DNA of 52,210 nucleotides from Thermoplasmata archaeon (GCA_021803655.1 JAJZLK010000073.1:1-52210); one strand, 5' to 3'. Numbered from the stretch's first letter, positions 17,466 through 25,515 are shown. A program made the numbers and translations. The notes: a model not told the origin generated them from the letters alone.

Positions 17466-18421
17466 AGAATTACGAGATAGTCGTGGTCGGGGGGGCCTTC
17501 GCGGGCCTCACTGCAGCGATTTACAGCGGCAGGCAGGGATTCTCAACACTGGTTATAAGCAAGGACATCGGGGGGCAGGGCCTTCTGACGACAGACATAC
17601 AGAATTTTCCCGGATTCAAGAGCATATCCGGATTCGATCTTGCATCAAAGTTTCAGGAACAGGCAATTGAATATGGTGCAGAGTTTGTCTATGACGAGGT
17701 CACAGCCGTTTCCCAGAACGGAGACCTGTTCGAGATAACGACAACGCAGGATAGTTTCACTGCAGAATCTCTGGTACTTGCCTTCGGAAAGACCCCGAGG
17801 GACCTTGGAGTTCCAGGGGAGGACAAGTATAAAGGGAAGGGCGTTTCATACTGCGCCATATGTGACGGTCCGCTGTTCAAGGGCAAGGAAGTAACAGTCG
17901 CGGGTGTGGGGGATCATGCGCTCCAGGCTGCCCTGTACCTCTCAACCGTTGCCTCACAGGTACATCTTATCCTGAGGGGTCAGAAACTGCTTGGAGATGA
18001 AGACATGATAGCCTCGCTGAAAGCCTCAAAGAATGTGGACATCGAGGTTGGATCACAGGTTCTGGAGATTCTCGGAGATCAATACATGAACAGGATCAGG
18101 GTTCAGGATTCCGCAAAGAATGCAAAGGAAGTCAATAGCACTGGTCTCTTTGTAGAGATGGGATACATTGCCAAGACCTCTTTTGTCGGAAAATTCGTGG
18201 ATCTTAACAAGGAGGGTGAAATACTCATAGACTCTGCTTGCAAGACCAGCCGGGACGGTGTTTTTGCAGCCGGGGACGTCACTAACCAGCCATTCAAGCA
18301 GGCAGTGATTTCTGCAGGTCAGGGTTCGATAGCAGCACTTTCCGCAATCAATTACGTTAACAGGAAGAAAGGGAAGGGCTCTGTGAAATCAGACTGGAAG
18401 TTTGTGAAGACCACTTCATAG
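17462..18421 (+). CDS. trxB: Thioredoxin reductase, low-molecular-weight FAD type
   Basis: 319 residues. N-terminal FAD motif VVVGGAFAGLTAAIYSGRQ, redox centre CAIC at residues 131-134, second nucleotide-binding motif AGVGDHALQAALYLS, and FAD-ribityl motif GVFAAGDVTNQPFKQAV. The NADPH-specific HRRxxxR element is replaced by LRGQKLL, lacking the paired arginines. As I recall, the Thermoplasma acidophilum enzyme likewise does not use NADPH, so the electron donor here may differ. It follows thioredoxin with a four-base overlap. The stop TAG is directly followed by TGA. Confidence 0.93.
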   Translation: MKNYEIVVVGGAFAGLTAAIYSGRQGFSTLVISKDIGGQGLLTTDIQNFPGFKSISGFDLASKFQEQAIEYGAEFVYDEVTAVSQNGDLFEITTTQDSFTAESLVLAFGKTPRDLGVPGEDKYKGKGVSYCAICDGPLFKGKEVTVAGVGDHALQAALYLSTVASQVHLILRGQKLLGDEDMIASLKASKNVDIEVGSQVLEILGDQYMNRIRVQDSAKNAKEVNSTGLFVEMGYIAKTSFVGKFVDLNKEGEILIDSACKTSRDGVFAAGDVTNQPFKQAVISAGQGSIAALSAINYVNRKKGKGSVKSDWKFVKTTS

Positions 18422-18502
18422 TGACAGCGAGGCTTTTCCCTTTATTTTCACAGAGAATACTCTGGCCTTTTCGCCGAATTGCACAAGGGCAGAACTATTT
18501 CC

Positions 18503-18526
18503 TGATCACGTGAACCTGTGATCACA
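18503..18526. promoter_or_regulatory. Two palindromes before the ABC exporter genes
   Basis: TCACGTGA (18506-18513) and TGTGATCACA (18517-18526) are both perfect palindromes sharing GATCAC, and lie immediately upstream of a TATA-like ATTATAAATAA (18526-18536). The arrangement looks like operators over the promoter of the ABC transporter at 18546. The cognate regulator is unknown. Confidence 0.35.
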
Positions 18527-18545
18527 TTATAAATAATGGTCAGGA

Positions 18546-19505
18546 ATGAGTGGCGTGGACTTTTCAGAACCCATGGTCAGTGTTTCTGATCTTGTCATGA
18601 ACTATGGCGGGGATAAGAATGCGGTGGACCACCTCTCATTCAGCGTTAACCAGGGGGAAATTTACGGACTCCTTGGAAAGAATGGTGCAGGAAAGACCAC
18701 CACCATAAAGATTCTTACAACGCTCCTGAACCAGACCTCCGGAATCGCAAAAATAGATGGTATGGATGTCAGGGAAAAAGCTTGGGCGATCCGCAAGATG
18801 ATCGGGGTTGTCCAGCAGGGAGAATCCTTCGACTTCACAACCGTGGACCGGAGTTTTGACATTTACGCCCTTCTGTGGGAAGTTCCCAGAAGCCAGGTAA
18901 CGGGCAGGAAAGAAGAGCTTATTGAATTCTTTGACCTGGGAGGAATAAGGAAGAGAAGGGTTTTTGAGCTTTCCGGAGGGGAAAAGAAGAGGCTGCAGGT
19001 TGCGCGTGAGTTCATGCACGACATGAAGGTTCTGTTCTTGGACGAGCCTACCGTCGGGATGGACCCCATCATGAGAAGGGATGTCCTGAACTATATCAAG
19101 GGGAAGTCAAAGGAAGGGCTCACCGTGATATTCACAACGCACATACTGGAAGAGGCCGATTACATCTGCAACAGGATTGGCATGATGAACAATGGAAAAC
19201 TCGTCGCGGAAGGCACTTCATCAAAACTGAAGGAGAACCTTGGTACTCTCAGAAAATTGATCGTAGGAAGTGTTACGGCCCTCACGCCATCACAGATAAA
19301 GGAGCTGCGGGAGCGTCTTGCATCTCTGGACTCATCCCTTGAAATTGAAATAGAGCCAAAGAACATCCGGATAATTGGAAACAGGATAGCCCGGATTCTC
19401 ACCACAGTCATGTCAATGCTTTCTGAGCTTTCCATCGAAATAGACCTGGTGAGCATCGATAATCCATCTCTGGATGAAGTATTTCTAGAGGTAATGAAGA
19501 AATGA
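18546..19505 (+). CDS. ABC transporter ATP-binding protein, DrrA-like
   Basis: 319 residues. Walker A GLLGKNGAGKTTT near residue 40, Q-loop VVQQGESFDF, signature ELSGGEKKRLQVAREF, Walker B VLFLDEPTVGMDP, and H-loop FTTHILEEADYI. A C-terminal accessory domain of about 100 residues matches DrrA/daunorubicin-type exporter ATPases. The TATA-like box is only about 17 bases before ATG 18546, so GTG 18555 or ATG 18573 are possible alternative starts. It overlaps the permease gene by four bases (ATGA). Confidence 0.92.
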   Translation: MSGVDFSEPMVSVSDLVMNYGGDKNAVDHLSFSVNQGEIYGLLGKNGAGKTTTIKILTTLLNQTSGIAKIDGMDVREKAWAIRKMIGVVQQGESFDFTTVDRSFDIYALLWEVPRSQVTGRKEELIEFFDLGGIRKRRVFELSGGEKKRLQVAREFMHDMKVLFLDEPTVGMDPIMRRDVLNYIKGKSKEGLTVIFTTHILEEADYICNRIGMMNNGKLVAEGTSSKLKENLGTLRKLIVGSVTALTPSQIKELRERLASLDSSLEIEIEPKNIRIIGNRIARILTTVMSMLSELSIEIDLVSIDNPSLDEVFLEVMKK

Positions 19506-20278
19506 AGCTCCCAGGTTTTCTGAGACTGACCTTCAGGAATATCATGGTGAACCTGGATGTGGGCACCCTGATGTTCATGCTTGGCATGCCGGGGCTGTAT
19601 CTGGTGGTGCTGGGCGTCATGTTTCAGGGAATAGTTCCATCCGTCAGTTCATCCAACGGTTCAACCAGTTATCTCACGTTCCTGACCCCGGGAATCGTGG
19701 GGATGCAGACCCTGACCGCGGGCAGCATAGGCGCTGGAATGCTGTGGGCGGACAGGAGATGGGGCATGTTTGAGCAGATACTTGTTGGACCGTTCAAGAG
19801 AGTGGAATATATTCTTGGAATAATGCTGCTTTCGGTTATCTTCACGCTGGGAGGAGGAGCCATAATGATACTGATTGCCCTGGGACTCTCTGTCAGCCTT
19901 TCGTTCACTTTGCTGAACGCCATAATACTCCTAATTTCCCTTTCTGTAGGCGCAATGTTCTTCAGTTCCCTCTTCCTGATCATATCCCTGAAACTGAAAA
20001 CGATGAATGCATACAACAGTGCAACGATATTCCTGTTCTTCTTCCTGGATTTCGCCAGCACGGCTTTCTACCCGGTGACAAGCAAGACGCCATACGCGCT
20101 CAGGATTTTCTCGGCAATGAATCCGCTTTCATACATAGTTGATATCTCCCGTGATACGATGACCTACAATGCCCCGTATCAGGCACTTCCTTCCCTTGGG
20201 GTCATCACTGTCATGATGGTCGTGTTCTTCGCCATAGCCATGTACATGTATTCGCATCTCAGGGGAAGTTCAGCGTAA
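19502..20278 (+). CDS. ABC-2 type transporter permease, DrrB-like
   Basis: 258 residues with about six hydrophobic helices. It has the ABC-2 family pattern: an extracellular loop after helix 1, GIVGMQTLTAGSIGAGMLWADRRWGMFEQILVGPFKR in the cytoplasmic coupling region (split over two helices), and FFLDFASTAFYPVT before helix 5. With the preceding ATPase it should form a drug- or lipid-type exporter. It ends in TAA. Confidence 0.9.
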   Translation: MKLPGFLRLTFRNIMVNLDVGTLMFMLGMPGLYLVVLGVMFQGIVPSVSSSNGSTSYLTFLTPGIVGMQTLTAGSIGAGMLWADRRWGMFEQILVGPFKRVEYILGIMLLSVIFTLGGGAIMILIALGLSVSLSFTLLNAIILLISLSVGAMFFSSLFLIISLKLKTMNAYNSATIFLFFFLDFASTAFYPVTSKTPYALRIFSAMNPLSYIVDISRDTMTYNAPYQALPSLGVITVMMVVFFAIAMYMYSHLRGSSA

Positions 20279-20360
20279 TAGGACCTGAGAGAACTGGCAA
20301 ATAATTCTCGATTCTATAAGAGAGTACAATCTGCTGACTGGTTCCTGAAGAGCCGTTTAG

Positions 20361-20433
20361 TGGGCCTGACCGGATTTGAACCGGTGATCTTCGCTGTGTG
20401 AGAGCGACGTCGTAACCGCTGGACCACAGGCCC
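20361..20433 (-). tRNA. tRNA-Val (anticodon CAC)
   Basis: The minus strand folds as a full cloverleaf of 73 bases including discriminator A: acceptor GGGCCTG/CAGGCCC, D stem GTC/GAC, anticodon stem TCGCT/AGCGA with loop CTCACAC, and T arm ACCGG-TTCAAAT-CCGGT. Anticodon CAC reads GTG. CCA is not encoded and no intron is present. No clear TATA box is visible in the 60 bases upstream, unlike the other tRNA-Val in this window. Confidence 0.96.
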
Positions 20434-20930
20434 GAGTTCTTCAAGGGAGTGATTGTGCTTGACCTCCTCCCCATGGCATTCGCGAGGAGTTTCCCACCTA
20501 AAGGATTGCTGGCACACCCCCCGGTTTTGATTCTCCCGGACTAAGATGCTCTGTTTGCCGGTGAACGTGGCAATATCCTGATGAAAACGATAATACTTTC
20601 GCCCATTTTAATCCGCCGTCATATGATGAAAAAGACCTGCCTGCAAAAGCAAGAGTGCTTTTATTCCGGGCCAATGTTCCTAAAACATTTAATTCGATGA
20701 ATTCGATTCCCAACGGTCTCATCAAATAGTACGCGTGATTCATGATCTCGTACGACGACGTGGGACTATAGCTTGCCAATCCATGGGCTTCGGACCGAGA
20801 AATTGGTGAGAACCCAAGCCGTGACGTTCCGATCAGCGGATGGTAGAAAAATTCCCCAGAGGGTCAGAGGGTTATGAAACGTGATTAACCGCTCGTTAAC
20901 CTGGGGAAAAGTTACACTCAAGAGGTTTAC
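20434..20930. other. Gene-poor stretch with possible insertion-sequence remnant
   Basis: No protein gene is convincing in these 497 bases; the open frames of 60-95 codons resemble no family I know. On the minus strand at 20458-20491 a short hairpin (CTCCTC/GAGGAG) followed by GGTCAAG resembles the right end of IS200/IS605 elements, where TnpB guide RNAs end. At 20848-20907 TTCCCCAG pairs with CTGGGGAA around an inner TTAACC-rich segment, a possible structured leader or terminator before the M50 protease gene. Confidence 0.35.
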
Positions 20931-21995
20931 ATGGAAAATATCAGTTTCGGGAAGATGCAAAACGAGAACTTTCAGAAAGTGGTCGACATTGTGAAGGACA
21001 AGATCACTGCTTATGAAATTGAGGTAAATCCCGTCACGCTGGTATTTCGCTATTTCAGGAGCGACAACCCGCTGATGGATGAGAAGTTCGACGAACTCCG
21101 GAAGGAACTCGTTCCCATGGGCTTCATCCCGTTCCTGAGGGAGAATGGGGAAAATGTGCTCGTGGTTGCAATGTCCCAGAAAACAAATTTCATGGGAAAC
21201 AAGGTCAACATAGTCCTCTTTGTCCTGACCCTGGCGTCCACCATTTACTGGGGATCGATATATGCTGCAAACTTTACCAACAGTGAAACAACCAGCCTCA
21301 TCTTTGGATTCCTGTTTTTCTCAGCTCCTCTGATGCTCATACTTGGACTCCACGAACTGGGACATTACTTCGTGGCAAAGAAATTGAAAGTCAAGGCGTC
21401 GTTCCCGTTCTTCATACCTTTTCCCCTGTATCTGGGAACCTTTGGTGCCTTCATTTCCCTTCGAGATCCAATACCTAACCGCAAAGCGATGATAGAGATT
21501 GGAGCCGCAGGCCCGATCGTTGGATTCCTGGCATGCATACCACTGCTTTTTGCTGCAAACTATTTGCAATACCTGTTCCCAGTTGTCAACAACAACGTGA
21601 TCCTTAGGATCAACTTTCCACTTATCTACAATCTTTTCGGAATCGGTCCGGCCACTTCACCGGTTTTTCCGATGATCCTTGCAGTGTGGGTCGGCTTTCT
21701 CGCAACAGCGATGAATCTTCTCCCACTGAGCCAGCTTGACGGAGGACACATCGCAAGAGGATTGCTCGGCAGGCATTCCAACCTGCTCGGATACGCCGTT
21801 ACTGCCGTCCTTTTCTTTATCGGGCTCAAGTATTACGCCGGATGGATGTTTCTTGGTATCTTCGGCATCTTCATGGGACTCTCGCACCCGCCTCCTCTCG
21901 ATGATTACGCAAAGATAAGCACCCGTCACATACTCATAGCTGTTGCAGTCCTGGTAATGTTCCTGGTATCCTTCACCATAAAGCCTATAATCTGA
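20931..21995 (+). CDS. M50 family membrane metalloprotease (site-2 protease-like)
   Basis: 354 residues. A soluble N-terminal domain of about 85 residues is followed by six or more membrane helices. The zinc site is HELGH at residues 141-145 and the third ligand aspartate in LDGGH at 270. These proteases cut membrane-embedded substrates, often anti-sigma factors or remnant signal peptides. AGAGG lies 5-6 bases before the ATG. Confidence 0.92.
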   Translation: MENISFGKMQNENFQKVVDIVKDKITAYEIEVNPVTLVFRYFRSDNPLMDEKFDELRKELVPMGFIPFLRENGENVLVVAMSQKTNFMGNKVNIVLFVLTLASTIYWGSIYAANFTNSETTSLIFGFLFFSAPLMLILGLHELGHYFVAKKLKVKASFPFFIPFPLYLGTFGAFISLRDPIPNRKAMIEIGAAGPIVGFLACIPLLFAANYLQYLFPVVNNNVILRINFPLIYNLFGIGPATSPVFPMILAVWVGFLATAMNLLPLSQLDGGHIARGLLGRHSNLLGYAVTAVLFFIGLKYYAGWMFLGIFGIFMGLSHPPPLDDYAKISTRHILIAVAVLVMFLVSFTIKPII

Positions 21996-22011
21996 TTTGA
22001 TCTCGCAATGC

Positions 22012-22437
22012 ATGGCCCATGAAGAATGTGTATTCTGCCGGATAATACGAAAGGAGCTCCCTTCTTTTGAAATCTACTCGGACTCTTACGTGCTAGCGCT
22101 CCTGGACATAAACCCTGTGTCGGAAGGTCACACGCTTGTGATTCCTAGAAACCATTCCGACAATCTTTCAGACGTTGACCCGGTGATATTTGGAAAAATG
22201 ATGGACAGGGCAAGGATCATATCCGGATCGATGGTAAAGAGCGGATTCGCCGAAGGCACCAATATATTCATAGCAAACGGAACAGGTGCAGAACAGACCA
22301 TACCGCACCTGCATGTTCATGTGGTGCCGAGGAGAAAGGGAGACGACATTGAGTTGAACCGTTGGTGGTCTTCAAAGGTGATTGAGGTATCCTCCGACAG
22401 AATGGCAGAAATAACGGAATTGCTGAGGAATAGATAA
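22012..22437 (+). CDS. HIT family nucleotide hydrolase
   Basis: 141 residues. The catalytic triad motif HLHVHVVPR near residue 100 and the N-terminal CVFCRI (first zinc-binding pair) identify a HIT/HINT-type protein. Such enzymes hydrolyse nucleoside phosphoramidates or dinucleoside polyphosphates. ATG 22012 is taken, since the family begins just before the C-x-x-C; a TTG at 21997 is the only longer alternative. It starts 16 bases after the protease gene and is probably cotranscribed with it. Confidence 0.92.
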   Translation: MAHEECVFCRIIRKELPSFEIYSDSYVLALLDINPVSEGHTLVIPRNHSDNLSDVDPVIFGKMMDRARIISGSMVKSGFAEGTNIFIANGTGAEQTIPHLHVHVVPRRKGDDIELNRWWSSKVIEVSSDRMAEITELLRNR

Positions 22438-22442
22438 CGGAT

Positions 22443-22808
22443 CTACCGGGCCGTCACGACTTCAACCTCGCCCTTCTTCCATTTTAACATCCAGCCGGCG
22501 AGATCATGAAGTATTGCATGTAATTCCCACCCCTTCGGCGTCAGTGAATACTCCACCTTCACCGGAACCTCTGCAAATATCTTCTTGGAAATTATTCCAA
22601 GAGATTCGAGCTGTGCCAGTCTTTCCGAGAGACTGGTCGAACTGACATTTCCCATCATTCTCTTCAGTTCATTGAACCTGAGACTCCCTTTCAGGCCGAG
22701 TGCATAGATGACTGGCATTGTCCATCTCCTTAGGAGGCCATTATAGACTTCAGAAACTGTTGAGCAGTTTCCCTCTGGGTCAAGGTCATTTTTCCATGAC
22801 TTAATCAT
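22443..22808 (-). CDS. HxlR family winged-helix regulator
   Basis: 121 residues with the complete HxlR domain: LLRRWTMPVIYALGLKGSLRFNELKR, then GNVSSTSLSERLAQLESLGIISKKIF as recognition helix and wing entry, then VEYSLTPKGWEL. HxlR proteins are dimeric regulators, often responsive to thiol or aldehyde stress. The only cysteine, near residue 14 (EGNCSTV), is at the position used as redox sensor in several HxlR proteins. It is divergent from the HtrA-like protease with a clear palindrome between. The gene ends in TAG. Confidence 0.92.
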   Translation of the reverse strand: MIKSWKNDLDPEGNCSTVSEVYNGLLRRWTMPVIYALGLKGSLRFNELKRMMGNVSSTSLSERLAQLESLGIISKKIFAEVPVKVEYSLTPKGWELHAILHDLAGWMLKWKKGEVEVVTAR

Positions 22809-22824
22809 ATTCGGATCACCAGCT

Positions 22825-22843
22825 AAGTAGTAAATTACTACTT
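22825..22843. promoter_or_regulatory. 19-base operator-like palindrome between HxlR regulator and HtrA gene
   Basis: AAGTAGTAA and TTACTACTT are perfect inverted 9-base arms around a single A. The site lies 17 bases before the hxlR-type start and 38 bases before the protease start, where both promoters must be. TAGTAA/TTACTA half-sites resemble known HxlR-family operators, so autoregulation with joint control of the protease gene is likely. Confidence 0.7.
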
Positions 22844-22880
22844 ACTATTTCAACAATATTGCATTCAACTGCTGATCAAA

Positions 22881-23843
22881 ATGGAAGGTATCAGCAGGAT
22901 GCAGGAAGAGATACTTGAGGCTGTCAGCAGGATCAGGGAATCGGTTGTATCTGTGGACTCATCGCGGATCAGTTACAACAGGTACGGGATTGCTCCCGTC
23001 AGGGGATCGGGATCTGGAATCGTCGTGTCGGGTTCCGGCTACATAGTCACGAACAACCATGTGATACAGGATTCAGAGAACGTAACGGTCAGGCTTCAGG
23101 ACGGGACAGAGACTGAAGGTTTCGTGATAGGAGGAGATGAGGCCACGGACATTGCTCTGGTGAAGATCGAGAAAAGAGGGCTGAAGCATGCTGAACTTGG
23201 AGACTCTGACAGCGTAAAGGTCGGGCAGATTGTACTCGCCGTCGGAAATGCGCTCGGCCTTCCCGGAGATCCTACGGTTTCCATGGGTGTCGTCGGCGCA
23301 GTGGGAAGACCCATGCCATGGGCCGACTTCATATTTGAAGGGCTCATACAGACTGACGCCGCAATCAACCCAGGGAACAGCGGAGGGCCTCTTGTCGACC
23401 TGAGCGGAAACGTGATTGGGATAAACACCGCAATGATTCCCTTTGCCCAGGGGATGGGTTTCTCAATCCCTTCCAACACTGTGAAGAGAGTCATGGAACA
23501 GGTGCTTGAGCACGGGATGGTGCTAAGGCCATACATCGGTATATCTGGAGTATCTGTTGACAGGGAGGTTTCGCAGAGACTGGGTATGAAGTCCACGGGC
23601 GGAGTGCTGGTGGTGAGAGTATCTCAGGCCAGCCCGGCTTACTATGCCGGGATAAGGAAAGGCGACGTTATCACCTCAGCAAGCGAGAAGAAAGTCTCAA
23701 ACATCAGAGATCTCCTTGAGGAACTATCCAGGCACAAACCCGGAGATACAATCAGCATCACGGCAACCAGATCGGGAAGGATGATGGAGGCAAAAGTCAG
23801 GCTCACCGGGGATGAACAGGCAATGCATCCTGCTTCCCGGTAA
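22881..23843 (+). CDS. HtrA/DegP-like serine protease with PDZ domain
   Basis: 320 residues. Trypsin-like triad: H60 in VTNNHV, D90 in ATDIALV and S167 in NPGNSGGPL. A PDZ domain occupies roughly residues 215-310 (GVLVVRVSQASPAYYAGIRKGD). No signal peptide or membrane helix is present, so the enzyme is probably cytoplasmic. HtrA proteases degrade or refold damaged proteins. The divergent HxlR regulator and palindrome suggest stress-controlled expression. Confidence 0.94.
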   Translation: MEGISRMQEEILEAVSRIRESVVSVDSSRISYNRYGIAPVRGSGSGIVVSGSGYIVTNNHVIQDSENVTVRLQDGTETEGFVIGGDEATDIALVKIEKRGLKHAELGDSDSVKVGQIVLAVGNALGLPGDPTVSMGVVGAVGRPMPWADFIFEGLIQTDAAINPGNSGGPLVDLSGNVIGINTAMIPFAQGMGFSIPSNTVKRVMEQVLEHGMVLRPYIGISGVSVDREVSQRLGMKSTGGVLVVRVSQASPAYYAGIRKGDVITSASEKKVSNIRDLLEELSRHKPGDTISITATRSGRMMEAKVRLTGDEQAMHPASR

Positions 23844-23849
23844 CTCCCC

Positions 23850-24782
23850 TCATACTATTATGCAGAGATCGCCGAACATCCCTGAGCTTAGGGAACTGTT
23901 CATGGCGATCGAATTTATTCTTTCTAAGACATCACTGTCCACAAAAGACCTGATGAGTTCATAATGGGAAGAACCCCGATCGTGGAAGCCTGTTACGATC
24001 CCCGTTGCAACCAATGGTTTCCTGTCATTTTTCAGTATTACTGAAGTGGTTTCTTCAAGATCTGTCATATTCAGCGCGTCATATGATTCGATTGCCCTCG
24101 CACTGCTTGTTCCCACAGCGATTATTCTTGCCTTCCTCCTGATGGCATCTCTTATGATCTCCGCAGTCTTTCGTGGAATTTTGTAGTGTTCATCCCTCGG
24201 AACGCTCCCCTCCTCCTTCAGGCCTGAAGCAGATGTGTGCAGAGTTATCGTCTCAACGGATACTCCACGTGCCCTCATTTCTGAGATTATTTTCCGGTTA
24301 AAGTGAAATGACGCCGATGGAAATTCGCACGAACCCGGCACATAAGAGAAAGGTCCCCTGTAATTTTCCAAGGCGAGGGGCACTTCCCCGTAGGTCACTA
24401 TCCTGCCTGACCTCAGGAGTGTTTTCATGAACAGCGTTCTGTTACTGTACCTGAAATTCATGAGTTCATCGTCGTGTGACTCAAGCTGCAGTCCCAGTTC
24501 GTGCAAAGACGGGCCAGGCGGAACCCAGTCTGAAATGGCCATGCAGCCGTCAGACCTGAAGTTGAAGAACCTTATGGGAGAACGATTGGGATCAAGTGGC
24601 AGATCCGCAGGGAGGGTCAGGCTGTCATTGAATATCACAACGTCTCCACGGTCAAGCATCTCCACAAACGTATTCAGCGATCCTTTACGAATGTCTCCGG
24701 AACTCCTGGAGTACACCAGGACCGACGGCGATCGTCTGCCAGTCATCGAGGGAGGCAGTTCCTCATACCGGAGCTCAGTCAT
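23850..24782 (-). CDS. QueA-like protein (S-adenosylmethionine:tRNA ribosyltransferase-isomerase family), divergent
   Basis: 310 residues against about 345-360 for bacterial QueA. The family fold is traceable: GDVVIFNDSLTLPA for NNTRVIPA, FPSASFHFNRKII for PTAGLHF, ETITLHTSASG for VTLHVGAGTF, DEHYKIP for SEYAEVP, IIAVGTSSARAIE for VIAVGTTSVRSLE, and FGDLCII for YGDAMFI. Bacterial QueA adds the SAM ribosyl group to preQ1 in tRNA during queuosine synthesis, a modification archaea generally lack. The changed active-site motifs suggest a different reaction. The ATG overlaps the SDR stop by eight bases, so the two are coupled. Confidence 0.75.
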   Translation of the reverse strand: MTELRYEELPPSMTGRRSPSVLVYSRSSGDIRKGSLNTFVEMLDRGDVVIFNDSLTLPADLPLDPNRSPIRFFNFRSDGCMAISDWVPPGPSLHELGLQLESHDDELMNFRYSNRTLFMKTLLRSGRIVTYGEVPLALENYRGPFSYVPGSCEFPSASFHFNRKIISEMRARGVSVETITLHTSASGLKEEGSVPRDEHYKIPRKTAEIIRDAIRRKARIIAVGTSSARAIESYDALNMTDLEETTSVILKNDRKPLVATGIVTGFHDRGSSHYELIRSFVDSDVLERINSIAMNSSLSSGMFGDLCIIV

Positions 24783-25479
24783 TTTCGGTCGCCTCGATCC
24801 TGCTTCCGCAAATGTCGGTCCATTTCCTGTTAAGCTGTTCTAGCAGCTTCGTCGCTGAGATATCAGGAGCAGGTAGTCCTTTGTCGTCCGGCAGGAATAG
24901 CCTGTGAAGATCCGTATCCATGTCTCCCGGATCAAAGAGTATGGAATGGACTCCCGATTCATGACACTCCTTCGAGATGATGGAAGAAAAGACCTCGAGC
25001 GCTGCCTTTGAGGCGGCATATGCTCCCCATCCGATCTCCAGGTTACTTACTACATCACTGGTCACATTTACCACTATGGCTTCGCCACGGGCAGACATGG
25101 CTGGAAGAAGAATCCGGATAAGTTCAATAGGAGAAAGGTAGTTCACCGTTATTGCCATGAGGGCGTCCTCAACTGGCGTTTCTGAGAAATCCCTCAACCC
25201 GGGAGCCCCTGGATCGGATGCATTGTTCACCAGAATGTCGATACCATCTGTCATGTCAAGTGCCAAGTAGGCGAATTCCCTTGCTCCGGCCTGGGATGAA
25301 AGATCGCAGTCTATTCTTAGCACTCTTCCTTCCTTATCCGTTCTGTCAGTCATGTTCCGTGAGCATGTGATTACTGTCGCACCACGGGATGCAAAAAGAT
25401 CTACCAGAGCCTTTCCCAGTCCCTTGCTTCCACCAGTAACAACGACGTTAAATCCCTGTAGTTTCTCATATTTTGACAA
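24775..25479 (-). CDS. Short-chain dehydrogenase/reductase (SDR)
   Basis: 234 residues. Classical SDR features: nucleotide motif TGGSKGLGKAL near residue 15, NNAS at about 85, catalytic serine in NVTSDVV, and YAASK with tyrosine and lysine. The substrate is unknown. The start must be TTG 25479: an in-frame TGA lies two codons upstream and no ATG occurs before residue 42. It overlaps the QueA-like gene, suggesting a shared pathway, and is divergent from the ArsR/SufR-like regulator. Confidence 0.88.
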   Translation of the reverse strand: MSKYEKLQGFNVVVTGGSKGLGKALVDLFASRGATVITCSRNMTDRTDKEGRVLRIDCDLSSQAGAREFAYLALDMTDGIDILVNNASDPGAPGLRDFSETPVEDALMAITVNYLSPIELIRILLPAMSARGEAIVVNVTSDVVSNLEIGWGAYAASKAALEVFSSIISKECHESGVHSILFDPGDMDTDLHRLFLPDDKGLPAPDISATKLLEQLNRKWTDICGSRIEATEND

Positions 25480-25503
25480 CTGTCACCATAATATAAACCG
25501 TAC

Positions 25504-25515
25504 ACTTTATAAAGT
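25504..25515. promoter_or_regulatory. Palindrome ACTTTATAAAGT in the SDR/regulator divergent promoter
   Basis: A perfect 12-base palindrome lies between the two divergent starts, followed by TTTATAAAC. It contains TATA elements readable on both strands, so it may be promoter, operator or both. The neighbouring winged-helix regulator is the obvious candidate to bind it. Confidence 0.45.

Noticed and set aside
20498-20779. 93-codon minus-strand frame in the 20434-20930 gap, considered as a TnpB remnant
   Set aside because: No zinc-finger or RuvC motif could be found in any frame; only the terminal hairpin resembles an IS605 end.
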